Positions 33,319 through 42,699 of a DNA stretch of 64,000 bases are shown here, piece by piece. Source of the DNA: Candidatus Obscuribacterales bacterium (lineage in GTDB: Bacteria; Cyanobacteriota; Vampirovibrionia; Obscuribacterales; Obscuribacteraceae); contig JAHBVO010000005.1 of the NCBI GenBank assembly GCA_019637435.1, positions 1 to 64,000 on the forward strand. Reading direction: 5' to 3'. Every line of letters starts with the position of its first letter. The first letter of the stretch is position 1. The notes under the pieces are model-generated. The model was not told the DNA's origin. It did not search any database and saw only the letters and a program-made list of their open reading frames with translations. A program made the position numbers and the translations under genes.

Positions 33319-36072
33319 TCACAATGGCTCCAAAGCACCGCGGGCTTTGACTTTCAGTTTCTTTAGAAATTTTCTGGCAATCTGGCGTTGCTTGCGTTCG
33401 TTAGGACCTAATTCCGATTCGCCGACTAAATCGATAATCGCCAAGCCGTTCCTATATAGAGGAACGGCTCCAGGTCTACCAGAAGATTCGAGAGCTGTTG
33501 CTTCGACGATCATGAGCGCGCCGATCATGGGGTCTTCCGAGCCGATTTCACGTGAGAATTTTGTGCGGAGATCGCGGGCGAGCTGGATGGATTTGTCGAA
33601 TCGACCGACATCAAGACACGCCACAGCCCAGGAATATTCGTTCTCTCGGTGCTCTTTGGAACTTGTGCCTTTGAGCTGTTCGCTGAGTTGGAGAAGTCGA
33701 TCTTGTTGTTTGTCAGCGGCGTCAAATTTTTTGAGTTGCAGGAGCGTCAGCGTGTACATCTTCAGCGTATTTAGTTCAGCGTTTTTGTCATTCATTGCTC
33801 GATAATCGGAAAGCAGCTTCCGTTGAAGCTCCTCGGCTCTATTGAACTGATTGAGCTTGTACAAGCAGAAGCTCATTCCTGTTTCCACCGCGCGTGTATT
33901 CTGCTTTTCGCTCGGTCTCGCTTTGCAGGCGGCGTAAGCTTTCTCGTAAATCTTCAGTGCTTCGGCGTAACGGTGCTCGATAAATTCCTTTTCCGCAGTC
34001 ACGCTCCAGGTCTCGACCAACGGCAATCCGGTCGTTTTGAAGGTCATGGTTGGAAACTGTTCTCGCAACGCCTCAAGCTGCTCTTCGGTAGCTGAAACCA
34101 GCACGGTTTGAATATTCAAATTCGATTTGGCAATGGTCTCAGCGTCTTTTGCCTTGCAGTAGGTGTCGCGCAGATCGATTGAAAGAAGGTTTGGAAGTTT
34201 GGCGGCGACCGCTATTGCGCCCGGTCCAATGTCATTTCTGGGCAAATGAAGATTCTCGAGAGTCGGCAGGGCGGCGAGTGTGTCGAGACCTTTGTCGGTT
34301 ATGCGCGTTTCGACCAGCGACAGGTCTTTGAGCCGCAAGCCTTTCAAGTTTTTCAGGGACTCGTCGTTGGTCTCGGTTTGGTCGAGCCTCAATATTTTTA
34401 GTTTTTCGAGTTTTGAGATGTCCTTCAAAGTTTTGACTTTAGTGTTTTTCAGTACGAGCACTTGAAGATTCGGAACGTTGCTCAGATGCTCTATTCCGCG
34501 ATCCGAAACATCGCTGTCCGATGCATCAATCTCTTTCAAGCTGGTTTTCCCTGACAACACGAGCAAATCATCATCCTGACAGGCGTGGCGCAAATCCATT
34601 TTGATTACATCGGACTTTTTCATGCGCTGAATTAGTTTTGCGCGCTGGCTTTTTGCCAGATATTTTTTAGAAGCGAAGTTCAGATTTTGCTCGAAGGTCG
34701 ATGGAGTGGAGGAAGTTCTGACTCGAGGTTTCTCGGCGAGAATCGAATATACGACAGTGCCGAAACCGACCACTGCGATTAAGCCAGCGACGCCTAGTAG
34801 ATTTCCAAAGTTTGCGATCTTGCTTTCTTTCGGAAGGTCGACACTGAAACTCTGCGCAGGGATCTCGATGCGGTAATCGTGAGACTCAGGCAGGGGTTCA
34901 CTAGAAACATCGGCCAAACCTCTCTCAAAATTTGCGAGCGCCTCGGAAACTTCAGTTGCTGTTTGATATCGTTCGTCAGGATTTTTGCACAAACATTTTT
35001 CGATTATCGCGCACAGTTCGGGCGAAACGTCCGGAGCCAATTCCTGCAACGGCAAGACGTCTGAGCGCATGTGCTTATTGAGAACTTCCAGCGACGACTC
35101 GCCGGAAAACGGTGGTTGTCCGGCGAGCGATTCGTACATAATGCAACCGAGTGAATAAATTTCAGATCGGGCGTCGTATTCCAAACCCGAAGCCTGGTCG
35201 GGGCTCATGTAGCCTGGTGTTCCGACGACGGTGCGTCCCTGGACATTTGTTTTTGCTTGAACATCCTGGTTGGTTTTTGAAAGTCCGAAATCGATCAATC
35301 GCAGATCAAATTCGCCTGTTTCTGTTTCAAGCATCAAAATATTCGATGGCTTCAAGTCGCGATGAAAAATTCCATGCTCGTGAAGATGGCTCAGGGCCTC
35401 GCAGATGGACTGAAATATTACACAGCTATCATACTGTTCGAGAAAACCGTGATCGCGGATCACTTCTTCGAGACTTCGACCCGGGAAGTATTCCATAACC
35501 ATGTAGGGCCGGCCGCTCGCCGAAGTTCCGAAATCAAACACCTTGATCACTTTCTCGTGACTGAGTTTCGATGCGGTTTTCGCCTCTTGCTGAAACGACA
35601 CGATTCGATCGTCAGTCAAGGCGAACAAACTTTTCAGCGCTACCTTTTTGCGTAGATGCAGGTCGCGACACAAGTAAACTTGACCGAGTGCGCCATGTCC
35701 AAGGAGTCGGAGCGGTTTATAGCGGCTGGTTGGGAACAAGGTTTCATCAATGTCTAAGGGCTGTTCGTTTGGATCGTCATTTTGCTCCTCGAAGGCTTTG
35801 CTTTTAAAAGTGGTGCCGGAAGTTTTTACTTTTACAGGTTGAGGATTCTCGCATTTGCAAAGATGATCGGCGAATATCCATTGGGTGACGCTTCCGCTTC
35901 GCCCTTCCTTCATGCGTTTTCCGCAGGCTCGGCAAACAGTTATGAGTTCGCTTTCAGGTGCTCCGGTCAAATTGCACTGGCAGCAGTTTATCCACTGAGT
36001 GAGAGAACCAGACCCGCTGACGTTTTTTGGTTTCTGGCAGGTTTGGCAGATGTCGGTGTTTAACTCAGTCAT
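33319..36072 (-). CDS. Ser/Thr kinase with zinc-ribbon, LRR and TPR regions (last of three)
   Basis: 917 residues. Residues 1-80 hold two Cys-pair ribbons (CQTC..CCQC and CRAC..CKC), each followed or preceded by SGSxTQWI. A Hanks-type kinase domain (about 117-385) has GHGALGQVY, VALKSL, HRDLKPSN, the DFG motif, GTPGYMSPDQ and an SEIYSLGCIMYE helix. A membrane segment follows (LLGVAGLIAVVGFGTVVYSI), so the kinase is cytoplasmic and the rest is outside. Beyond it are five or six leucine-rich repeats (NLQVLVLKNT, LKILRLDQT, LKDLSLVET, LENLHLPRN, LLSIDLRDT) and a TPR region. Substrate unknown. Its ATG overlaps the stop of the preceding kinase gene as ATGA, implying translational coupling. Confidence 0.93.
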   Translation of the reverse strand: MTELNTDICQTCQKPKNVSGSGSLTQWINCCQCNLTGAPESELITVCRACGKRMKEGRSGSVTQWIFADHLCKCENPQPVKVKTSGTTFKSKAFEEQNDDPNEQPLDIDETLFPTSRYKPLRLLGHGALGQVYLCRDLHLRKKVALKSLFALTDDRIVSFQQEAKTASKLSHEKVIKVFDFGTSASGRPYMVMEYFPGRSLEEVIRDHGFLEQYDSCVIFQSICEALSHLHEHGIFHRDLKPSNILMLETETGEFDLRLIDFGLSKTNQDVQAKTNVQGRTVVGTPGYMSPDQASGLEYDARSEIYSLGCIMYESLAGQPPFSGESSLEVLNKHMRSDVLPLQELAPDVSPELCAIIEKCLCKNPDERYQTATEVSEALANFERGLADVSSEPLPESHDYRIEIPAQSFSVDLPKESKIANFGNLLGVAGLIAVVGFGTVVYSILAEKPRVRTSSTPSTFEQNLNFASKKYLAKSQRAKLIQRMKKSDVIKMDLRHACQDDDLLVLSGKTSLKEIDASDSDVSDRGIEHLSNVPNLQVLVLKNTKVKTLKDISKLEKLKILRLDQTETNDESLKNLKGLRLKDLSLVETRITDKGLDTLAALPTLENLHLPRNDIGPGAIAVAAKLPNLLSIDLRDTYCKAKDAETIAKSNLNIQTVLVSATEEQLEALREQFPTMTFKTTGLPLVETWSVTAEKEFIEHRYAEALKIYEKAYAACKARPSEKQNTRAVETGMSFCLYKLNQFNRAEELQRKLLSDYRAMNDKNAELNTLKMYTLTLLQLKKFDAADKQQDRLLQLSEQLKGTSSKEHRENEYSWAVACLDVGRFDKSIQLARDLRTKFSREIGSEDPMIGALMIVEATALESSGRPGAVPLYRNGLAIIDLVGESELGPNERKQRQIARKFLKKLKVKARGALEPL

Positions 36073-38801
36073 TCGTCCGGTGCGCCCTCGCGAGCATCTT
36101 GAGTGGCGCCTTCTCTTATTTTCGAGCCAACCGCCTGGCGTTTTTCTCGTTTTGATTCGCTGCGTTTGTTTCGAAGCTCAATCAGCACTGACGCTTTTCT
36201 TTTGAACTCGGCAGCTTCACGAGTGAGACCATTAGCATCTAGTAGTAATCCGTGTTGCGTCGTTAAAGCGATCCGGTCAACCAGTGGTAACCTTGCGTTC
36301 TTCATACGTTCCATCGCAATATTGCTTAGTTCCAAAGCCTGTTTTGTGTTGCCTCGAATCAGTTCCAACTGGCAAAGAGCGTTGTACGTAGTAACAGCCT
36401 GTGCATTCGGTACGCCTTCCTTCCACAGTTGAGGATCGGCTTTAATTCTCGAGGCTACAAAACTGAACTTTTGGTCGGCGAGATCGAACTTCTTCAGGAG
36501 CAAGTAGCAATTACCTAGCTGGAGCAGGGTGGACGAATACTCCAGGGAATTCAGACCCCTCTTACGTTTATAAACGGAGGCCAGTTTGTCAAAGGTTGTG
36601 AGCGCGCGCTCGACCTGACCTGCTTCGCGTAAGGCTCCGCCCAGAGACAAAGTTTGACTGAGTGCCCAGTCAGTTTCTGGACCGTTGGCGATTTCCTCGC
36701 ATTTTATGGCTTGTTCGAGCGCTTCCGCGGTTTCCGCGTAGCGCTTCAATCTAGTCAGGCTGGTGGCTTTTAAAGTATAGATATCTCGCAACCACACGGG
36801 ATTATTCATGTGCTTAGCGATCGCGATCGCTTTGTTCGCATATATCAGCGAGTTTTCTTCTTCTCTGATTTGCGAGTATAGAGACGCAACGCTTGCGTAT
36901 AAGGTTGAAACTCTCTCGTCATCGACCTCTCCAAAGCGTTTCCTCATGAGTTCAAGCAACTCTTTGGTCTTCGCCATTTGGAGAGGGATATCGCCACTCG
37001 CCTGAGCTTTGTCGATCTCTTGTTTAAACGTAGTTTCGAGACTGGGGGTGTCGCCAAAACCGACACTCGGAAACTCGACTCTCAATCGTTCAACATCGGA
37101 GGAGCTGATCTTGGGACAGTTTTTGAAATCTGCAGCGAACATCCGTGGACCGCGCAATATTTTCTTTGCGGCCTGGAGATCGATGTCAGTACCGTTGAGA
37201 ATCATCCTCGCTCGCCACGGCAGTTCGGCGAGGGAATCTGAGGCTTGCGACGTTATCGGCGTGCGGGTCAGATCGAGGTCGCTGAGTTTCGGCAGGATCT
37301 TCACTAGCCTCGCGACGCCCTTATCGGTAATCTTGGTATCGTTTAATTTCAGGGTTCGCAGTTCGGTCAGTGGTCGAAGTTGCTCAAGCGAGCTGTCTGA
37401 AATTTGTGTTGCTTTTAGATCGAGAATTATGAGTTTCTTACAAGAGCCAACGTTGGTTAACTTTGAAACTTGGGTCGCGCTCAAATCGACGGCCTCAAGA
37501 TTTGGAATTTTTGCGAGCAAGGGGAAAACGCGATCGTCGAAGTCGGTTTCTATCAGTTCCAGTTTTTTAAGGAATTGATTGTTTGCGAGTTTTCTCAAGT
37601 GGTCATCCGTACAATTTCCGCTGAGGTGGAGAGTTGTCTTCTCTGTGTCGGCCAGTTGTTTGTCGGTATGGCTTTCTGCCAAATCCTCGACAGTTTCCAT
37701 CAGCCAGCGGTCAGGTTCATGTCCTGGGACGGGCGCCAGCTGTTCTTGACTGGAGATATGGTTCAACGCTGCGGCAATTCCAAGACCTGCAAAAATCAAA
37801 GCTATCGCTGATACGGCGATCAGCGCCCTGCGGTCTAAACGCGAACTCTTAATTTTCATTGGTCCAGCGTCTTGTGGTTTCGTCGAATCACTTTGCCGTG
37901 CCTGTTCTATTTCTTGGTCCAACGAATCTTGCAGTTCGATGAGAGCAGGTACGACGGTTGTCTCGATGTCGGGGCGTTGCTGGGGATCCTTTGACAACAG
38001 ACCTTCCAAAACGGCGGCGAAATTTTCGCTGATAGGGTGATCGTTATTCAGGTTCAATTTCGGCGGAGGCGATTGGATGTGTTGAGTGATTGTTTCTAGA
38101 ACGGTTTCTGATTGAAATGGAGGTTCGCCTGTCAAGCAGTGCCACATCACGCAGCCCAGGGCGTAGTTGTCCGATCTTGTGGTCACTTCGAGCCCCTGAC
38201 CTTGTTCAGGGCTCATGTAGAACGGGCTGCCAACGAGATTTCCGGTTGGCGTCAATTTCCCGGCTTCGTCGGGCCGCTCGTCCAATAACTTTGCGATGCC
38301 GAAATCCAGCACTTTTACTTTCCAACTTCCGTTGGGTCTTTCTGAAATAGCAATATTGCCTGGCTTTATATCGCGGTGAACGATCGATTGTTTATGTGCA
38401 TGAATCAGGGCATCGCAAACCTGAAAAAAGACTTCGAGGAACTCGGGTATCGTAAGTGTCTTCTTCCTCTTCAAAAGTTGATCGAGCGATTCTCCTTCAA
38501 CGAATTCCATGCTGAGAAATGGAATGTCGTTATACAGACCAAAGTCATTTATTTTGGCGATGTTTTGATGATTCATTTTGCTTGCCAGCTTCGCTTCGCT
38601 CTGGAATCGAACGAGGTCGCGCTCATTACGCGCGTCCGAAAGCATGACTTTGAGAGCGACTTCTGTGTCGAGTATCGTGTCTACGGCTCGGTAAACTCGA
38701 CCTTTTGCACCAGATGCGATCGGTTCCAAAATTCGAAAGCGCTCGAAAACGATCGCGCCGATGGCGAAATCGTTCAGGTCTCTCGGTCTGGATTCTGTCA
38801 T
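36069..38801 (-). CDS. Ser/Thr kinase with LRR and TPR regions (middle of three)
   Basis: 910 residues. The kinase domain (about 20-285) has ASGAKGRVY (a loosened glycine loop), VALKVM, HRDIKPGN, DFGIAKLL, GSPFYMSPEQ and SDNYALGCVMW. A membrane segment follows near 330 (ALIAVSAIALIFAGLGIAAA). Then leucine-rich repeats (LKKLELIET, LEAVDLSAT, LIILDLKAT, LRTLKLNDT, LSDLDLTRT) and a long TPR region (YASVASLYSQIREEENSLIY, LLQLGNCYLLLKKFDLADQ) with a basic tail. The layout equals its neighbours without the zinc ribbons, so the three arose by duplication. Start and stop both overlap the adjacent kinases by four bases. Confidence 0.93.
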   Translation of the reverse strand: MTESRPRDLNDFAIGAIVFERFRILEPIASGAKGRVYRAVDTILDTEVALKVMLSDARNERDLVRFQSEAKLASKMNHQNIAKINDFGLYNDIPFLSMEFVEGESLDQLLKRKKTLTIPEFLEVFFQVCDALIHAHKQSIVHRDIKPGNIAISERPNGSWKVKVLDFGIAKLLDERPDEAGKLTPTGNLVGSPFYMSPEQGQGLEVTTRSDNYALGCVMWHCLTGEPPFQSETVLETITQHIQSPPPKLNLNNDHPISENFAAVLEGLLSKDPQQRPDIETTVVPALIELQDSLDQEIEQARQSDSTKPQDAGPMKIKSSRLDRRALIAVSAIALIFAGLGIAAALNHISSQEQLAPVPGHEPDRWLMETVEDLAESHTDKQLADTEKTTLHLSGNCTDDHLRKLANNQFLKKLELIETDFDDRVFPLLAKIPNLEAVDLSATQVSKLTNVGSCKKLIILDLKATQISDSSLEQLRPLTELRTLKLNDTKITDKGVARLVKILPKLSDLDLTRTPITSQASDSLAELPWRARMILNGTDIDLQAAKKILRGPRMFAADFKNCPKISSSDVERLRVEFPSVGFGDTPSLETTFKQEIDKAQASGDIPLQMAKTKELLELMRKRFGEVDDERVSTLYASVASLYSQIREEENSLIYANKAIAIAKHMNNPVWLRDIYTLKATSLTRLKRYAETAEALEQAIKCEEIANGPETDWALSQTLSLGGALREAGQVERALTTFDKLASVYKRKRGLNSLEYSSTLLQLGNCYLLLKKFDLADQKFSFVASRIKADPQLWKEGVPNAQAVTTYNALCQLELIRGNTKQALELSNIAMERMKNARLPLVDRIALTTQHGLLLDANGLTREAAEFKRKASVLIELRNKRSESKREKRQAVGSKIREGATQDAREGAPDE

Positions 38802-41536
38802 TTCTGTGATTGCTTGGGTTTAGTAGGAGTCGTTTCGGAAGGTGCGTTTGAAGATTGTGCTAGTTTGGCCGCCTGAATTCTCAGTTCTGTCGCTTCCTTG
38901 TCGCGATGGAGTTGCTTCATGATGGAAGCGCGTTGTCTGATGAGAATAAACAGTTGGTCGTTCTTGGGATTTGCCACTGAAGTGACAACATCAATTGCTT
39001 CGGTGTTGAGTTTGAGAGCATCGTCAAGTTTCAATTCGTCGTGCAAGATTTGAACTTCGGCGGCAGCTGCAACGAAAAAGAGTTGGCGGACCTCATTGGT
39101 TGGCGTTATTCGCAGTTGTTTTCGGCTGAGTTCAAGAGACTGTTTTATTAATCTTCTGGCTTCGTCGATGCGCCCCTGGGTTCTATAAATCTCGGCGCGG
39201 CGAACGAGCGGAATGATTTGATAATGACCATCTTCGCGCCTGCGTTTGTGAGTGGCGATTTTCGAAGCTTCGATATAGTAAGATTCGGCCTTTGTGTAAT
39301 TTTTGATGCTCGCATGGAGGTCACCCAGTGCGATTGCCGAATAGAAGGTGTCCGCCGCATTCTGACCGAATCGGTCTCTGAAGATACGATGCAACGCTGT
39401 TGAATACTTAATACTACCAGCGGTATCATGGTGGCGTTGGGCGAGTTTTTTAGCGCTGTCGTACAAAACAATCGCAGATGTTTCCACACCTTCGGACTCC
39501 GCGGTTGTCGCGTAGGATTCGAGCATTCGCAGTGCTTGGTGCCAATCGCCAAGTTTTTCATAGCAGTCAGCGATTCGTCCCTGGTAATTGACGATTCGAA
39601 TTTTTGCGTTTCCATCTTGCAAGCGAATGCAGCGCTTATAAAGGCTGAGCGCGTCCTTGAAGTTCCCGTCTTTGTATAGTTCTTCGGCCTTTAATTCCAC
39701 TCCGCTGAGGTTGCGCATGCTCGCTGAAGGATCGAAGTCCACCTTTGGAAATTCGCGAGTGAGTTTTGCGATTTCCGCTAAGTCGAACTTTGGGTTGTCC
39801 GTAGTGTCGACGGCCATAACGTGTTTCAAACCGGAGACAAGCTTGCGCACACCACCAGGGGTGATGGCAGTATTTCCAATGTTGATGTAAGCTAAATGTT
39901 TCTGTCGAAGCAGGTCCGGTATACATGCATCAGTCAAGGACTGACCGCCGAAACTGACATCTGTCAGTCTGGGAAGTTCCGGAAGGTTCGCGAGAAACTT
40001 GTCCGAGATATCAGTCTTGCATATTCGCAGCCAGAAAAGCTTGTCGAGTCCCTTGAGATTTTTTGCGGATTCGTCGGTAATGGCCGTGCGGTTCAAGGAA
40101 AGCAATTCAAGGTTCGCGCATTCATTCACACCAGCTAAAGTGTCAACGCCTGTACCGTCCAGTTCGAGACGCTTAAGGTTAGGAAGCGTTGCAAATGATT
40201 TGAAACATTTGTCGCTTAAGCTCAAGCTGTCCGAAACCGCAATTTCTTGTATGTTGATATTTCCTTCAAGAACTTTCAAGTCTTCGTCGGTGCAGGAGTA
40301 CGGGAGCTTGACTTTGGCAGTCTTATTTTTAACTGCGCTCTCAGCGACTCGCTTCCCGTCTGACAGATCAGCTGTTAAACTGTCCGTCATTGGATTCGCG
40401 TCTATTGAATCGGGCAAATAAGAAATTCGTGGTGACTCGGGTGGTTTTAGCAGAGAGGTTACGCCCCATATTGCAAATGAGACGAGTACGAAACCGGCAA
40501 CAATTCCGACTACCGTTAACTTTGAAATTGAACTTTTAGGTGCTTGATAATTTTGAAACTCTCTGGACAATTCCTGTGCTAACTTCGAATTCGCTTCGAT
40601 GAATTTCCCTTTGAAGTTTGTGTGTGAGCTGGAAGCTCGGACAGACAAGATACTACCGGCGGTGTCGCGTGAGTCGTCACCCACACAGCTTTTCAATTCA
40701 GCCAGGAGGTCACTCATTGTGGCGTAGCGGGCTTCGCGTTTTTTGCTGAGGCACCGCTCGATGATGTCGTTTAAGCGATCCGATAGTTCGGGAGCGAGTT
40801 GTTGCGGAGCAGTAAGTTTTTCGTTAGCGTGCTTGTTTAGAACATCAAGCGCAGTGTCCCCGAGGAAGGGTGGTCGGCCGGTAATGACCTCATACATTAA
40901 ACAGCCCATGGAGTACACTTCGGACCTCGAGTCGTATTTCTGACCAGCAACCTGATCCGGACTCATGTAGGCGGGGGTGCCAACAACGGTTCGTCCCTGA
41001 ACAATTGTCTTCGACTGAATGTCCTGGCTTGTTTTCGATAGATTGAAATCAATCAGACGCAGGCTGAGTTGCTTCTGGTCATTTGATCCAATCAGTATGT
41101 TCGAAGGTTTCAGATCTCGATGAAAAACTCCATTCTCGTGTAAACAAGAAAGTGCATCGGTGATCATCACGAACAGTTCGAGGGCGTCACGCTCAGGCAA
41201 GCGGCCCTCCGCGGCAAGAACGTCTGCGAGGCTTTGACTCGGAAAATATTCCATGACCATAAATGGTCTGCCACCGTCAGTGACACCAAAGTCCAAGATT
41301 TGAATTATGCTTTCGTGTCCTAAGCGACTGGCGATTCGCGCCTCATTTTGAAAAGATACCACGCGATCATCAGTCACGGACAACAGCGTTTTTACAGCGA
41401 CCGTCTTGCCCAGGTGCTTATCCATGCAAAGATATACGCGACCCAGGGCACCCTGTCCTATTATCTCCAGCGGTTTGTAGCGCTCGGTGGGAACCGATGA
41501 GGGATCAATGTCGAGCACAGGGTTCTCGCCGCTCAT
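38798..41536 (-). CDS. Ser/Thr kinase with LRR and TPR regions (first of three), DFN motif
   Basis: 912 residues from ATG 41536. The kinase domain (20-285) has GQGALGRVY, Lys49 in AVKT, HRDLKPSN (139-146) and GTPAYMSPDQ. The magnesium motif is Asp163-Phe-Asn165, not DFG; the Asp is kept, so activity is possible but the loop hinge is changed. A membrane segment (TVVGIVAGFVLVSFAIWGVT) follows, then leucine-rich repeats (LKRLELDGT, LELLSLNRT, LFWLRICKT, LTDVSFGGQ) and TPRs (YQGRIADCYEKLGDWHQAL, AIALGDLHASIKNYTKAES). It is closest to the last kinase of the operon in the kinase domain. The frame is open 14 codons further up, but those lack a ribosome site. First gene of the kinase operon. Confidence 0.92.
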   Translation of the reverse strand: MSGENPVLDIDPSSVPTERYKPLEIIGQGALGRVYLCMDKHLGKTVAVKTLLSVTDDRVVSFQNEARIASRLGHESIIQILDFGVTDGGRPFMVMEYFPSQSLADVLAAEGRLPERDALELFVMITDALSCLHENGVFHRDLKPSNILIGSNDQKQLSLRLIDFNLSKTSQDIQSKTIVQGRTVVGTPAYMSPDQVAGQKYDSRSEVYSMGCLMYEVITGRPPFLGDTALDVLNKHANEKLTAPQQLAPELSDRLNDIIERCLSKKREARYATMSDLLAELKSCVGDDSRDTAGSILSVRASSSHTNFKGKFIEANSKLAQELSREFQNYQAPKSSISKLTVVGIVAGFVLVSFAIWGVTSLLKPPESPRISYLPDSIDANPMTDSLTADLSDGKRVAESAVKNKTAKVKLPYSCTDEDLKVLEGNINIQEIAVSDSLSLSDKCFKSFATLPNLKRLELDGTGVDTLAGVNECANLELLSLNRTAITDESAKNLKGLDKLFWLRICKTDISDKFLANLPELPRLTDVSFGGQSLTDACIPDLLRQKHLAYINIGNTAITPGGVRKLVSGLKHVMAVDTTDNPKFDLAEIAKLTREFPKVDFDPSASMRNLSGVELKAEELYKDGNFKDALSLYKRCIRLQDGNAKIRIVNYQGRIADCYEKLGDWHQALRMLESYATTAESEGVETSAIVLYDSAKKLAQRHHDTAGSIKYSTALHRIFRDRFGQNAADTFYSAIALGDLHASIKNYTKAESYYIEASKIATHKRRREDGHYQIIPLVRRAEIYRTQGRIDEARRLIKQSLELSRKQLRITPTNEVRQLFFVAAAAEVQILHDELKLDDALKLNTEAIDVVTSVANPKNDQLFILIRQRASIMKQLHRDKEATELRIQAAKLAQSSNAPSETTPTKPKQSQK

Positions 41537-42075
41537 TCCAAAATTGACTCTCCCAATCTCAGCTTTCAACCGGAGCATGAATACTCAGACGAAACATCAG
41601 ACCCTTGCAGCGATAAACCTGAATAGACTTATTGGACGCCCAGACCGCTTGACGCGCAATATGTTTGTTCCCCGCTAGTGTGTTTGGCTACTCACGCCAC
41701 GTATTAAAGCTCATGAGTTGAAACCGCAAGAGACCATAAATTTGGTCTTTGAAGAAGAATTGAAGATGGAACCACTCGGACCCAGGCTTAAGGGGAATCC
41801 TAAACCGATATCGGTATACGATCTTCAATGCCTCGCAAAGCATGTAAGGACAAGGCTTTCAGGACTCGGACGCTAAACCGATTTAATCGTTGGTCAGTTT
41901 CGTGCGGTTCGCCGACCTTTCGCAGAGCCCGTCTGTATCTTCTTTCCAATTGCGCTGTTGGAACAGGACGGTATAGAACGGGAGTAGTTGCATTAGCCTT
42001 AGTAGTTAGCTTGAATCCTCCCTCACTCTCACTAAAGTGAGCCCAGGCAGTGCGATAAGGAAAGTTGGAGGTTAT
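41537..42075. other. 540-bp region upstream of the kinase operon
   Basis: No convincing gene: short frames here lack start signals. It must hold the promoter of the kinase operon (minus strand) and probably that of the orphan gene at 42076. One copy of the palindromic repeat lies in it at 41796-41823. Confidence 0.5.
41796..41823. repeat. Palindromic repeat, copy 2
   Basis: Core ACCGATATCGGT at 41804-41815 with right arm ATACGATC. The left arm is degenerate. Same orientation as the copy at 33291, so the two bracket the three-kinase operon. Confidence 0.8.
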
Positions 42076-42699
42076 ATGGACGAAAAGAACCCCGCCGGAC
42101 TTTTTTGTGCCCTGGCGAACCGGTTATTGGAATTTTGCGGTCTGTGCCAAAATCGCGATTCTGAGCGAAAACGCCTGGCTAGTCTAGCCAGACCGAATCA
42201 CGAGGACGGCTCGCAAGAGATCGGTCCGCATACGGTTGCGGTACCGACCTCTCAAGATGTCCGTGCGGCATTCGGACACGATAAAGACAATTTCTTGAGG
42301 GGCGAGCTGATACATGGAAAACGTGACGAGGCGGCTCGTCACAGTCAAGAAATTTTGACTAACTGGTTGCATCAAGGAGAGTGTTTGGGTTGCAAATCCA
42401 ATGGAGGCTTTCGCGACCACAATTGTGGCAAGAATAGCCAATGGGATGCCGAAGTGGCTTACGAGCAGAAAGAATCGAGGCTCGTGGATTTTAGCGAAAT
42501 AGGGCTTGGCATGAGCCGAGACAATTTGACGCAGTTTGTGTATCAATCCAGCAACGACGGAAAGCCTGAACCGCGCGTGAACGAACATGCCTCGAAGAAA
42601 ACAGTGCAAGACATACCAGCAATGCAATTCAATTTCGATAGGGTGGAATCGATCCAGACCGACGCGGCAAACCGCCAGGCAAGAACGCATCAGCCATAG
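42076..42699 (+). CDS. Hypothetical protein, orphan
   Basis: 207 residues. I recognise no family. It begins with a short hydrophobic helix (GLFCALANRLLEFCGLC) and continues as a charged, hydrophilic sequence with little order, including a Cys/His-containing stretch (HQGECLGCKSNG, DHNCGKN). A GGAGG 6 nt before the ATG at 42076 supports translation and decides against the upstream extension. The antisense frame is open for 168 codons but lacks a start signal. It may be fast-evolving or recently formed. Confidence 0.6.
   Translation: MDEKNPAGLFCALANRLLEFCGLCQNRDSERKRLASLARPNHEDGSQEIGPHTVAVPTSQDVRAAFGHDKDNFLRGELIHGKRDEAARHSQEILTNWLHQGECLGCKSNGGFRDHNCGKNSQWDAEVAYEQKESRLVDFSEIGLGMSRDNLTQFVYQSSNDGKPEPRVNEHASKKTVQDIPAMQFNFDRVESIQTDAANRQARTHQP

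Noticed and set aside
41828..42040. 70-codon frame upstream of the orphan gene
   Set aside because: No ribosome-binding site, begins right after a palindrome copy and resembles nothing known.
42184..42690. 168-codon minus-strand frame opposite the orphan gene
   Set aside because: No ribosome site. The plus-strand frame has a perfect GGAGG and start.
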